Shown here in pieces: positions 1 through 5,433 of a stretch of DNA of 6,409 nucleotides. Origin of the DNA: Fusobacteriales bacterium. Its GTDB lineage: Bacteria; Fusobacteriota; Fusobacteriia; Fusobacteriales; Leptotrichiaceae. Where the stretch lies: NCBI GenBank assembly GCA_031285605.1, contig JAITVW010000072.1, positions 1 through 6,409 of the forward strand. The letters are read 5' to 3'. Every line of letters begins with the position of its first letter. Position 1 is the first letter of the stretch. The notes beneath the pieces are model-generated. The model did not search any database, had not been told where the DNA came from, and saw nothing but the letters and a program-made list of their open reading frames with translations. Both the position numbers and the translations under genes were made by a program.

Positions 1-268
1 AAAGTCTGTAAATAAAAAAAACTTTCTATGGTTTTATATATAATGATTATAATTCATAATTTATATTTTTTCAAATAAAAGTAGCAGAAATCATAATAAA
101 GCTGATTCTACTGAGTACAAACAGCATTTTCATTTATAAAACGAGTATTCACTCTTGAATCAATAATATATAAAGTATAATAATACAGAAAATATATTAA
201 AAATATTCTATAATAAAAAACAAGTTTTTAATTATTTTAATATTGTTTTCGATTGGTCAGCTTTTATA
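1..268. other. A+T-rich intergenic stretch without a recognisable gene
   Basis: No ORF with a ribosome binding site and no recognisable protein remnant is visible on either strand. The only structure I can point to is an imperfect inverted repeat at 80-112. AGTAG and AATCA (80-84, 89-93) pair with TGATT and CTACT (103-112), leaving a 4-nt bulge and a 9-nt loop. On the minus strand it is followed by a loosely T-rich tract, so it might be a weak second terminator or a gene-end structure. Nothing else supports that reading. Confidence 0.4.
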
Positions 269-313
269 AAAAAATTACAGATATCGGTAAAAATCCTATA
301 TCTGTAATTTTTT
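269..313 (-). terminator. Intrinsic terminator closing the proBA operon
   Basis: A perfect 16-bp inverted repeat has arms at 269-284 and 298-313 and a 13-nt loop. The core pairs ATTACAGATAT with ATATCTGTAAT. On the minus strand the 3' arm ends in a run of seven T, as expected for Rho-independent termination. It begins 4 nt after the stop codon of the 184-aa gene. The opposite strand also ends in a T run, so the hairpin could terminate transcription in both directions, but no plus-strand gene is visible here. The stem is A+T-rich, in keeping with the genome. Confidence 0.85.
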
Positions 314-317
314 ATTT

Positions 318-872
318 TTAAAAATATTTTATTAACAGCAATGCTGTAAGAAGCTTTGTATTTTCTTCGTCAGAAAGCTGCCAACCACCTTCTCCCGCTG
401 AATAAACAACTTTTATTTTCTTTTTCCCGGCTGTATACATTCTCATATATCTTGTAAAATCCTTGACAAACTTATCTGAATCTATTGTTCTCCGGCTTGT
501 ACTGCTGATAACATTAGTTTCAATAGGATAATATATATCTTTTCCTTCCAGATTTACTGTAAGCTCTATTTCTCCGTTTTTATTTACTTTAGACTCTTTT
601 ACTTCAGCCTTTATCAGATCAAAATTAGCTTCTATCATAGAATAAAGCCTGTCGTTTATTTCTTCTGCCGATATACTGCCGTCAAATGTTTTTCCTTTAT
701 ATGTCATTACATTATAAATCTGCCCTATTGCTGTTTCTGTATATTCCTGTTTTAGTCCGCTGCTTTTTAAATACTCAGTAAGCATACCAGTAACATACTT
801 CTCATCTTCGCCCGGTGCTGCAAAACTAAATATTGCTGATACTGCTAACAATAAAATAATTTTTTTCAACAT
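318..872 (-). CDS. Secreted protein of unknown function, paralog of the upstream 232-aa protein
   Basis: This is a 184-residue protein. The N-terminus (MLKKIILLLAVSAIFSFAA) is a classical signal peptide: a KK n-region, a hydrophobic core and an AXA-like cleavage site near residues 17-19. There is no lipobox cysteine, so a soluble exported protein is expected, periplasmic if the cell is diderm. The mature part contains IGQIYNVM (49-56), an alternating strand IELTVNLEGKDIYYPI (102-117) and a C-terminal block beginning IKVVYSAGEGGWQL (153-166) and ending LLIKYF. All three recur in the 232-aa protein encoded just upstream, so the two are diverged duplicates. The ending resembles the strand plus 'G-W-x-[LV]-x-D' pattern of small NTF2-like/cystatin-like secreted domains, but that is only an impression and I cannot name the family. 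An SD (AAAGGAG) lies 12 nt before the ATG, and an in-frame TGA just upstream excludes a longer N-terminus. A terminator follows the stop. Confidence 0.85.
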   Translation of the reverse strand: MLKKIILLLAVSAIFSFAAPGEDEKYVTGMLTEYLKSSGLKQEYTETAIGQIYNVMTYKGKTFDGSISAEEINDRLYSMIEANFDLIKAEVKESKVNKNGEIELTVNLEGKDIYYPIETNVISSTSRRTIDSDKFVKDFTRYMRMYTAGKKKIKVVYSAGEGGWQLSDEENTKLLTALLLIKYF

Positions 873-898
873 GATATAAAATCACTCCTTTTTTCAAT

Positions 899-927
899 AT
901 TATAATATTATTTTGTAATCCTGTCCC
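899..927 (-). promoter_or_regulatory. Candidate internal promoter for the 184-aa gene
   Basis: The minus strand has TATAAT (899-904), a 17-nt spacer and GGGACA (922-927), which matches the -35 consensus at four of six positions. Transcription would start near 892, just ahead of the SD of the 184-aa gene. The 125-nt gap between the two paralogs leaves room for separate expression. In DNA this A+T-rich a perfect -10 box can occur by chance, so the support is moderate at best. Confidence 0.3.
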
Positions 928-974
928 CGGTTCAAAACTTCCGTTGCTGTAAAAATTACCGGCTCTTGATACAT
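900..974 (-). CDS. Possible 24-codon small ORF between the two paralogs
   Basis: ATG at 974 to TAA at 900-902 encodes a peptide starting MYQEPVIFTATEV and ending YKIIL. It has an SD-like AGGGAG (984-989) 9 nt before the ATG, and it lies inside the probable proBA operon, starting 23 nt after the 232-aa gene. It has no signal peptide, membrane span or recognised motif. The DNA is less A+T-rich than the other gaps in the window, so it may be a real small gene, the worn remnant of a larger one, or a structured spacer: CCGGT and ACCGG form a possible long-range pair on the same strand. Confidence that it is translated is low. Confidence 0.25.
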   Translation of the reverse strand: MYQEPVIFTATEVLNRGQDYKIIL

Positions 975-997
975 ATTATTGCACTCCCTTATTCATC

Positions 998-1696
998 CTA
1001 CAAAGAATCTTCTATATTTTTATTATAATACTTTACAAATACCATCCCGTTTAATAATTTCAAAAAATTCCGATTATCCATTACCCAACTGCCATTTTCC
1101 AGTTTATATATAAGTTTTATATTTGTCTTTCCAATACTCATAGCATTCATGTCATCAAGCGAACTGCTTATGTACAAAACCGGCTCCAGAGTATCCTGCT
1201 GTATTTCCAGTATATTTAATACCAAAGGATAAACAAGATTTTTTCCTTCTATTGTAATTGTGAGCTCTATAGTATCAGGAAGCCATTTTATTCCTATAAT
1301 ATTTATTGACAACTTGTCAAAATTTTTTCCCAAAGGTTCATTTACCGAATTTATAAGTGCATCTTCGGAAATGCTCGGAACCATACTTTTATTGCCCACA
1401 CTCATAACTTTATATATTTCCTGAATGCTGGCCTGTATATAAGCCCTTTTTATTTCCTCTCCCTTGATATACTTATTGAAAGAATCTCTTATTGTGGTTT
1501 TATCGTCTGTCAAATGAGTTAACATCTTACTATTTGGAAAATTATTCACTTCCTCGTTTGTAATGATAAGCTGAAGTCTGTTGCCGCTTATCCAGTCGGA
1601 AGCAGTTGAAAGCTCGGAAAATGTTCTTTCCCGCGCAGCATAGCCGGAAAAAACAGAAACTAATAATAATATCAATATATGGATACTCCTCTTCAT
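998..1696 (-). CDS. Secreted protein of unknown function, larger paralog, downstream of proA
   Basis: This is a 232-residue protein with a signal peptide (MKRSIHILILLLVSVFSGYAA, no lipobox cysteine), so probably soluble and exported. Residues about 22-65 are an N-terminal extension absent from the 184-aa protein. From about residue 66 the two align: IQEIYKVM (91-98), SIS, NFDKL, IELTITIEGKNLVYPL (133-148), and a C-terminal block starting IKLIYKLENGSWVMD (193) that ends VKYY. Conservation of the EGK...YPL strand and the G-x-W turn points to one shared domain fold, whose family I do not recognise. The SD AAAGGAG overlaps the end of proA and lies 9 nt from the ATG. The proA-to-start gap is only 15 nt, so cotranscription and possibly coupled translation with proA are likely. 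No residue pattern suggests an enzyme. A role tied to proline is unsupported apart from position. Confidence 0.87.
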   Translation of the reverse strand: MKRSIHILILLLVSVFSGYAARERTFSELSTASDWISGNRLQLIITNEEVNNFPNSKMLTHLTDDKTTIRDSFNKYIKGEEIKRAYIQASIQEIYKVMSVGNKSMVPSISEDALINSVNEPLGKNFDKLSINIIGIKWLPDTIELTITIEGKNLVYPLVLNILEIQQDTLEPVLYISSSLDDMNAMSIGKTNIKLIYKLENGSWVMDNRNFLKLLNGMVFVKYYNKNIEDSL

Positions 1697-1711
1697 ACTT
1701 TACATCTCCTT

Positions 1712-2974
1712 TTATTTTCTTATTTGACCATTTCCTCTTATGATATATTTTATTGTAGTCAGCTCTCTTATTCCCATAGGCCCTCTGGAATGAAGTTTTT
1801 GTGTGCTTATCCCTATTTCTCCGCCGTATCCGAATTCTCCGCCGTCGGTAAATCTTGTCGAAGCATTGACATATACTGCAGCAGAATCTACTTCATTAAT
1901 AAATTTTTCTGCATTTTCCAGATTTTCTGTTAATATTGCTTCTGAGTGCTGTGTACTGTATTTATCAATATGCTTGATTGCTTCTTCTATATCCTTTACT
2001 GTTTTTATCGATAAAATAAGTTCCAGATATTCTGTCTCCCAATCCTCTTCAGTTGCTTTTTTTACTTCTGTTCCGCTTCTCTTTATTATTTCAAAAGCCT
2101 TTTCATCAGCTCTGAGTTCTACTTTATCACCAGCCAAAACCCTGCTTAATTCCGGAAGAAGTTCTTCCGCTGCATTCTCATGAATCAGCAGAGTCTCTAT
2201 TGTATTACAAGTACTGCATCTTTGAGTTTTTGCATTCTCTATAACAGGTATCACCTTTTTTATATCTGCACTTTCATCTACAAAAATATGACAAAGTCCT
2301 GCCCCTGTTTCTATCACAGGAACTGTTGCATTTCCCATAATAAAATTCTTTAATCCTTTTCCGCCTCTTGGAATTATCACATCTATATATTTATTTAATC
2401 TGATAAAATCCTTCACTATTTCTCTGTCTGTATTTTCTATTAACTGTACAGCTCCATCAGGAAGTCCGTATTTTTTTCCTTCTTCCATAAAAATATTTTT
2501 TAATACTTTATTGGAATTAATCGCATCACTTCCGCCTCTTAAGATAATCGCATTGGAAGACTTCAGCGCCAGTCCTGCCGAATCTACAGTTACATTCGGT
2601 CTTGATTCAAATATCATTCCTATTACTCCCAAAGGTACTCTCTGCTTCAAAATCTGCATTCCGTCCGGATGCTTCCAGCCTTCCAGTATTTCACCCACAG
2701 GATCTTTGAAATTAGCTATCTCTACAAGACTTCTAGCCATTCCGTCAATTCTTGAATCTGTCAGCTCAAGCCTGTCAAGAAGAGCACTGCTTATTCCTTT
2801 TTCTTTACCATATTCCAGATCCTTTTTATTTTCAGCCTTTATCAGTTCTTTTTTCTCAATCAGAACCTTTGCAACTGATTTTAAAACAGCATTTTTCGTA
2901 TTTGTATCAATAATTGCCAGTTTTTTTGAAGCTTCTTTAGCTTTTTTCCCCAGCTCCAATATATATTCATTCAT
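1712..2974 (-). CDS. proA: Gamma-glutamyl phosphate reductase (glutamate-5-semialdehyde dehydrogenase)
   Basis: This cytoplasmic enzyme reduces L-glutamyl 5-phosphate with NADPH to glutamate 5-semialdehyde, which cyclises to pyrroline-5-carboxylate: the second step of proline synthesis. The protein has 420 residues, the normal length for ProA, and belongs to the aldehyde dehydrogenase superfamily. Visible motifs are VPLGVIGMIFESRPNVT (113-129), LRGGSDA (145-151), the ETGAGLCHIFVD block (222-233), the catalytic-cysteine segment QRCSTCNTIETLL (Cys256, aligned with the usual QRPGVCNALETLL), and the C-terminal GGEFGYGGEIGISTQKLHSRGPMG signature (378-401), which is near-canonical. QRCST replaces the more usual QRPGV, adding a second cysteine (Cys253) close to the nucleophile. 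The start is supported by a perfect AGGAGG SD 8 nt before the ATG. That SD overlaps the TAG stop of proB, with an 11-nt intergenic gap, so the two genes are cotranscribed and probably translationally coupled. Confidence 0.98.
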   Translation of the reverse strand: MNEYILELGKKAKEASKKLAIIDTNTKNAVLKSVAKVLIEKKELIKAENKKDLEYGKEKGISSALLDRLELTDSRIDGMARSLVEIANFKDPVGEILEGWKHPDGMQILKQRVPLGVIGMIFESRPNVTVDSAGLALKSSNAIILRGGSDAINSNKVLKNIFMEEGKKYGLPDGAVQLIENTDREIVKDFIRLNKYIDVIIPRGGKGLKNFIMGNATVPVIETGAGLCHIFVDESADIKKVIPVIENAKTQRCSTCNTIETLLIHENAAEELLPELSRVLAGDKVELRADEKAFEIIKRSGTEVKKATEEDWETEYLELILSIKTVKDIEEAIKHIDKYSTQHSEAILTENLENAEKFINEVDSAAVYVNASTRFTDGGEFGYGGEIGISTQKLHSRGPMGIRELTTIKYIIRGNGQIRK

Positions 2975-2985
2975 AAAACTTCCTC

Positions 2986-4107
2986 CTATAATATAGTCAG
3001 ATTATCTATATGTATTACATTATCGTCATATTTATAACCAAGGACATTCTCTATTTCATCACTTTTGTAGCCCCTTATTATATTTATTTCATCTGATGAG
3101 TAATTAGAAATTCCCTTTGCTATAACATTTCCCTTGGAATTTAAAATCTGAACCACAGTCCCTTTTTCAAATTTCCCTTCTATCTTCTTTACCCCTACGG
3201 GAAGCAGACTGTTTCCTGACATAACAGCTTTTTCAGCTCCGCCGTCTATATAGATATTTCCATTCTTATTCGTACCATAAGCAAGCCAGTATTTTTTTGA
3301 CTTAATTCTTTTGTTGCTCTTTACAAACAATGTTCCTACCATCTCATAATTTACTATTTTATTTATATTTTCCGGCTCACTTCCACTTGCTATTACCAGA
3401 TTAGTCCCTATCTTGGTAGCCATTTCCGCTGCAATTATTTTAGTATACATTCCTCCGGTACCAAATTTTGATCCCTCCATACCGGCCATCTTTTTTACAT
3501 CCTCATCAATCTTGCCTACGAGCTTTATCAGCTTTGCATCATCGTATTTCTGAGGATTTTTATTATAAAGTCCTTCTATGTCCGAAAGTATAATAAGCAG
3601 GTCAGCATCAATAAGACCCGCAACTAATGCAGAAAGAGTGTCATTATCTCCTACCTTTATTTCATCAGCTACGACAGCATCATTTTCATTTACCACAGGA
3701 ATTATTCCCTTTTTCAAAAGATTCAGGCTTACATTTCTGGCATTCAGATATCTGTTTCTATCAGAAAAATCAGCTTTTGTAAGTAAAAACTGTGCTATTA
3801 TTTTATTATATTCCGAAAACAGATTCTGGTATAAATGTGTCAAAGCTACCTGACCCACTGCTGCCACAGCCTGTTTTTCCGTAAGAGTCTTTGGTCTTTC
3901 AGACATTTTGAGTCTTCCCATTCCGGCTCCTACCGCCCCTGATGTTACCAATACCACTTCATACCCGTTATTACTAAGCAGGCTTATTTCCCTGACAAGT
4001 TTACTTATTTTATCTATATTCAAATTTCCGTCTTCTTTAGTCAGTGTAGAAGTCCCCACTTTTATTACTATTCTTTTTAATGTCCCTAATAATTCCTTCC
4101 TATCCAT
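2986..4107 (-). CDS. proB: Glutamate 5-kinase with C-terminal PUA domain
   Basis: ProB phosphorylates glutamate with ATP to glutamyl 5-phosphate, the committed and usually proline-inhibited step of proline synthesis; the labile product is used by ProA. The protein has 373 residues, the usual size of two-domain bacterial ProB. The N-terminal amino acid kinase domain (about 1-260) shows IVIKVGTST (13-21), TSGAVGAGMG (55-64), NENDAV (140-145), GDNDTLSA (153-160), SDIEGLY (175-181) and GTGGMYTKI (216-224) with its catalytic-site lysine. A PUA domain follows (about 277-365), starting near IYIDGGAEKAVMSGNSLLP. The SD AGAGGTG (4112-4118) sits 4 nt before the ATG. This is the first gene of the probable operon; proA follows after 11 nt. 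The leader carries a promoter candidate and two inverted repeats, but no T-box AGGGTGG-type sequence. Feedback inhibition is known for the family and not readable here. Confidence 0.98.
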   Translation of the reverse strand: MDRKELLGTLKRIVIKVGTSTLTKEDGNLNIDKISKLVREISLLSNNGYEVVLVTSGAVGAGMGRLKMSERPKTLTEKQAVAAVGQVALTHLYQNLFSEYNKIIAQFLLTKADFSDRNRYLNARNVSLNLLKKGIIPVVNENDAVVADEIKVGDNDTLSALVAGLIDADLLIILSDIEGLYNKNPQKYDDAKLIKLVGKIDEDVKKMAGMEGSKFGTGGMYTKIIAAEMATKIGTNLVIASGSEPENINKIVNYEMVGTLFVKSNKRIKSKKYWLAYGTNKNGNIYIDGGAEKAVMSGNSLLPVGVKKIEGKFEKGTVVQILNSKGNVIAKGISNYSSDEINIIRGYKSDEIENVLGYKYDDNVIHIDNLTIL

Positions 4108-4140
4108 TTTACACCTCTAAAAAAAGTTTATGCTTGTATT

Positions 4141-4172
4141 ATGTCAAACCTTATTAATAAAGATTTTGACAT
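4141..4172 (-). promoter_or_regulatory. Inverted repeat in the proB 5' leader
   Basis: ATGTCAAA (4141-4148) and TTTGACAT (4165-4172) form a perfect 8-bp inverted repeat. The 16-nt centre itself contains the palindrome TTATTAATAA (4151-4160), so almost the whole 32-bp element is symmetric. If transcription starts from the TATAAT at 4183-4188, the element occupies about the first 35 nt of the proB mRNA. It would form a 5'-terminal stem-loop ending about 20 nt before the SD. As DNA it could instead be a repressor site just after the start point. No T run follows directly at its 3' base, so it is not an ordinary terminator. The effector is unknown. Confidence 0.5.
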
Positions 4173-4182
4173 GTTTTCGCAT

Positions 4183-4212
4183 ATTATACGTATATCATTG
4201 TAATGTTTTTAA
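4183..4212 (-). promoter_or_regulatory. Candidate proB promoter
   Basis: A perfect minus-strand TATAAT lies at 4183-4188, with TTAAAA (4207-4212, four of six consensus positions) 18 nt upstream. The predicted start near 4176 gives a leader of about 70 nt before the proB ATG. The -10 box is good but the -35 is weak, which would fit an activated or otherwise regulated promoter. Confidence 0.45.
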
Positions 4213-4220
4213 TTTACAAT
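4197..4220. repeat. Inverted repeat around the candidate proB -35 box
   Basis: ATTGTAA (4197-4203) and TTACAAT (4214-4220) are a perfect 7-bp inverted repeat with a 10-nt spacer, about 17 bp between arm centres. The candidate -35 box lies between the arms. This arrangement is what a dimeric DNA-binding regulator site would look like, but A+T-rich DNA yields such dyads by chance, so operator function is inference. Confidence 0.35.
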
Positions 4221-4312
4221 ATTATATCATAATTTTACTATATCACAAATAAAAAAGAGCTTCGGCAAAATTAGGAAGTAAGATATGAAGACAAGAGATT
4301 AAAAATTAAATT

Positions 4313-4350
4313 AAAAGGACTAAGTCCTGTAATTTACAGAATTTAGTCCC
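4313..4350 (-). terminator. Terminator-like double hairpin after the 65-aa gene
   Basis: On the minus strand GGACTAA (from 4349) pairs with TTAGTCC (to 4317), 7 bp. Inside it CTGTAA/TTACAG forms a second helix, separated by a 3x3 internal loop. The 3' arm runs into TTTTAATTTAATTTTT, a T-rich tail suitable for termination. It lies about 70 nt past the stop of the 65-aa gene and upstream of the proB promoter, so it would insulate the two units. The 3' arm can alternatively pair locally as GGAC-TTA-GTCC. Confidence 0.6.
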
Positions 4351-4419
4351 TGACTCTTAAAATAACTTTCTAATTTTTCGGATTATTTTATAAAGCCCGT
4401 TTTTTATTACTTTAGTATT

Positions 4420-4617
4420 TCAGTTTGATAAGTTGCTGCAATATGATATCCCGTCTGCCTTAAAAATTAGATACCAACCAGTTTCAGAAAAAAGTTTATC
4501 TTTATAAATTTCACTATTTTCAAGAGTAATTCCATAATCAATGTTTCTTATATTGGCAACTCTCTTTTTAGTCAAAAGAAATTTTATCAAAGATTCCAAA
4601 TGTTCATTTTCTATCAT
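4420..4617 (-). CDS. 65-residue protein of unknown function, apparently its own transcription unit
   Basis: I do not recognise this protein. It is small, highly charged and probably cytoplasmic (no signal peptide or membrane span). An N-terminal helix-like part MIENEHLESLIKFLLTKKRV (1-20) is followed by a part that looks beta-rich, including ITLENSEIYKD and GWYLIFKADGISYCS. I chose the ATG at 4617 over an in-frame GTG at 4626. The SD AGGGAG lies 8 nt before this ATG, whereas the GTG overlaps the SD itself and cannot use it. A near-consensus promoter precedes it and a terminator-like hairpin follows, so it is probably monocistronic. The promoter, SD and terminator arranged in order support a real gene despite its size. 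No toxin, antitoxin or phage-like motif is evident. Confidence 0.65.
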   Translation of the reverse strand: MIENEHLESLIKFLLTKKRVANIRNIDYGITLENSEIYKDKLFSETGWYLIFKADGISYCSNLSN

Positions 4618-4651
4618 ATTTATCACTCCCTATCACATCTATATCTATAAC

Positions 4652-4680
4652 ATTATGTATTATAATTTATAAGTTGTCAA
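4652..4680 (-). promoter_or_regulatory. Near-consensus sigma-70-type promoter for the 65-aa gene
   Basis: A perfect TTGACA (4675-4680), an optimal 17-nt spacer and CATAAT (4652-4657, five of six) are present on the minus strand. The predicted start near 4645 gives a leader of about 28 nt that includes the SD AGGGAG. This is the best promoter match in the window. The spacer holds TTATAA-A-TTATAA, a palindromic doublet that could be an operator or simple A+T richness. Confidence 0.7.
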
Positions 4681-4758
4681 TAGCAAATAATTTTTCGATC
4701 GTATTTTTATTTTTCATTTATATTTTCAAAAGCAATAAAATCAGGTTTTTTTATAATA

Positions 4759-4893
4759 TTAAACTGTTTTTTTCTTAAATTTTTTTCGCATAATTTTATA
4801 CCCTGCATATCCGGCACTTAAAATGACTACTGCTGCACCAAATATACCGGCAATATATTTCTCTGTAAAGACTCTTGACAGAAAATATTTCAT
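4759..4893 (-). CDS. 44-residue single-span membrane peptide
   Basis: The ATG at 4893 opens a 44-codon frame ending with TAA at 4759-4761. The peptide begins MKYFLSRVFTEKY. It has one hydrophobic segment (about 14-34: IAGIFGAAVVILSAGYAGY) rich in Gly/Ala with small-residue spacing suited to helix packing, and it ends in a strongly basic tail (RKKFKKK). By the positive-inside rule the C-terminus should face the cytoplasm. It starts 10 nt after the stop of the amylase remnant. An SD-like AAAGGCGG (4896-4903 region) directly follows that stop, so the two reading frames sit like operon neighbours. I cannot assign a family; small membrane proteins of this kind can be regulators of larger membrane complexes, but nothing here names a partner. 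Good codon structure, the SD and a plausible membrane topology support it. Confidence 0.6.
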   Translation of the reverse strand: MKYFLSRVFTEKYIAGIFGAAVVILSAGYAGYKIMRKKFKKKTV

Positions 4894-4903
4894 TTTTCCG
4901 CCT

Positions 4904-5128
4904 TTATTGTTTTTTCACCCATACAGCTGCTTTTCCGGCATTTACGTTAAACTCTGCCTCGCCATTATCGTCTATATGAATTTCGTCCTTTATGTTTTCA
5001 GTAATTTCATACCATGTTTCTCCGGCATGCTCTTTCCCAATGTTTATTTTTTTAGTTCCTTCAGTATGATTCGACAGCAGCATAACCAGCCCCGAACCGG
5101 GATGAGCCTCATTTCCTTTTCTTACCAT
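4904..5128 (-). pseudogene. C-terminal remnant of a cytoplasmic-type alpha-amylase
   Basis: The 74 codons from ATG 5128 match the C-terminal beta-sandwich domain of cytoplasmic/Bacillus-type GH13 alpha-amylases. The order VRKGNEAHPGSGLVMLLSN, then INIGKEHAGETWYEITENI, then GEAEFNVNAGKAAVWVKK corresponds to the family's W-x-R-x-G...G-L...(V/I)G-x-x-H-A-G-x-x-(W/F)-Y-(D/E)-I-T-x-N...G-x-x-x-F-x-V-x-x-G-x-x-x-(V/I)-W-V. Full enzymes have about 480 residues. The catalytic (beta/alpha)8 barrel with its Asp/Glu/Asp residues is absent, and an in-frame TAA lies 24-26 nt upstream of the ATG. The SD AGGAG (5141-5145) is only 5 nt from another ATG at 5135, in a different frame, that opens an 8-codon dead end. 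That fits an internal deletion joining the old gene start to its C-terminus out of frame. The remaining ATG is 12 nt from the SD, so a free domain could still be made. Activity as an amylase is excluded. Confidence 0.8.
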
Positions 5129-5175
5129 ACTCCATTTTTTCTCCTGAATTTAATAATGATTTTTTTATATTAAAA

Positions 5176-5181
5176 ATTATA
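5176..5181 (-). promoter_or_regulatory. Candidate -10 box upstream of the amylase remnant
   Basis: A perfect minus-strand TATAAT would start transcription near 5169, about 25 nt before the SD AGGAG. The region 16-18 nt upstream has no convincing TTGACA, so this is a weak candidate. It may be the surviving promoter of the original amylase gene. Confidence 0.25.
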
Positions 5182-5408
5182 CTATTTTTTTAATAAAATT
5201 GATATAAAAACTTTAGCATATAAATGTTATTTATTAGTATTTATAATAAATATACGGCAGATAAAATCAGCTGAAAAAATTTATATTTTACAAATTATTT
5301 TTTATTATATATGCATACTAATTTTAGATTTTTTCATTCAGTCTGATAAAATGATATTACTCTAAAACAGTTAATATGAATAATTAGATTTCTAATTTAA
5401 TATTTTCT

Positions 5409-5433
5409 AAAAAAACTGCTCTGAAAAGAGCAG
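5409..5433 (-). terminator. Intrinsic terminator of the ABC exporter gene
   Basis: On the minus strand CTGCTCT-TTTC-AGAGCAG forms a perfect 7-bp stem with a 4-nt loop (5433-5416), followed by seven T (5415-5409). It starts 12 nt after the exporter's stop codon. Stem, tetraloop and T tract are all textbook quality. Confidence 0.92.

Larger units (their letters stand above)
4108..4419. other. Intergenic region between the 65-aa gene and proB
   Basis: No gene is visible on either strand. From high to low coordinates it holds the terminator-like double hairpin (4313-4350), a featureless A+T-rich stretch containing GAGCTTCGGC next to an A run (4250-4265), the candidate proB promoter with its dyad (4183-4220), a second inverted repeat in the proB leader (4141-4172) and the proB SD (4112-4118). 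Confidence 0.6.

Noticed and set aside
1..268. Possible CRISPR, repeat array or mobile element end
   Set aside because: No repeated unit, terminal inverted repeat pair or transposase fragment is present. The stretch is only A+T-rich.
921..970. tRNA-like GGTTCAAAAC T-loop sequence on the plus strand with a nearby CCGG segment
   Set aside because: The flanking bases do not form a T-arm stem, and no acceptor, D-arm or anticodon arm can be drawn.
1679..2996. Plus-strand open frames opposite proA and the 232-aa gene
   Set aside because: They lie antisense to well-supported genes, have no SD and encode Ser/Phe/Ile-rich low-complexity sequence typical of mirror frames.
4125..4147. Minus-strand TTGACA at 4142-4147 as a proB -35 box
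   Set aside because: The sequence 16-18 nt downstream is a T run without any -10 box. The TTGACA is better explained as part of the inverted repeat.
4250..4266. GAGCTTCGGC beside an A run as a terminator reading on the minus strand
   Set aside because: The T run is present on the minus strand, but only two base pairs can form around CGAA, so there is no real stem. At most it is half of a lost terminator.
4420..4626. GTG start at 4626 for the small orphan gene (68 aa)
   Set aside because: This GTG overlaps the SD AGGGAG itself. The ATG at 4617 is spaced 8 nt from that SD and is the better start.
4823..5173. Plus-strand 116-codon frame opposite the amylase remnant
   Set aside because: It is antisense to a recognisable family domain and the membrane peptide. 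Its Phe/Ser/Tyr-rich composition reflects the complementary strand.
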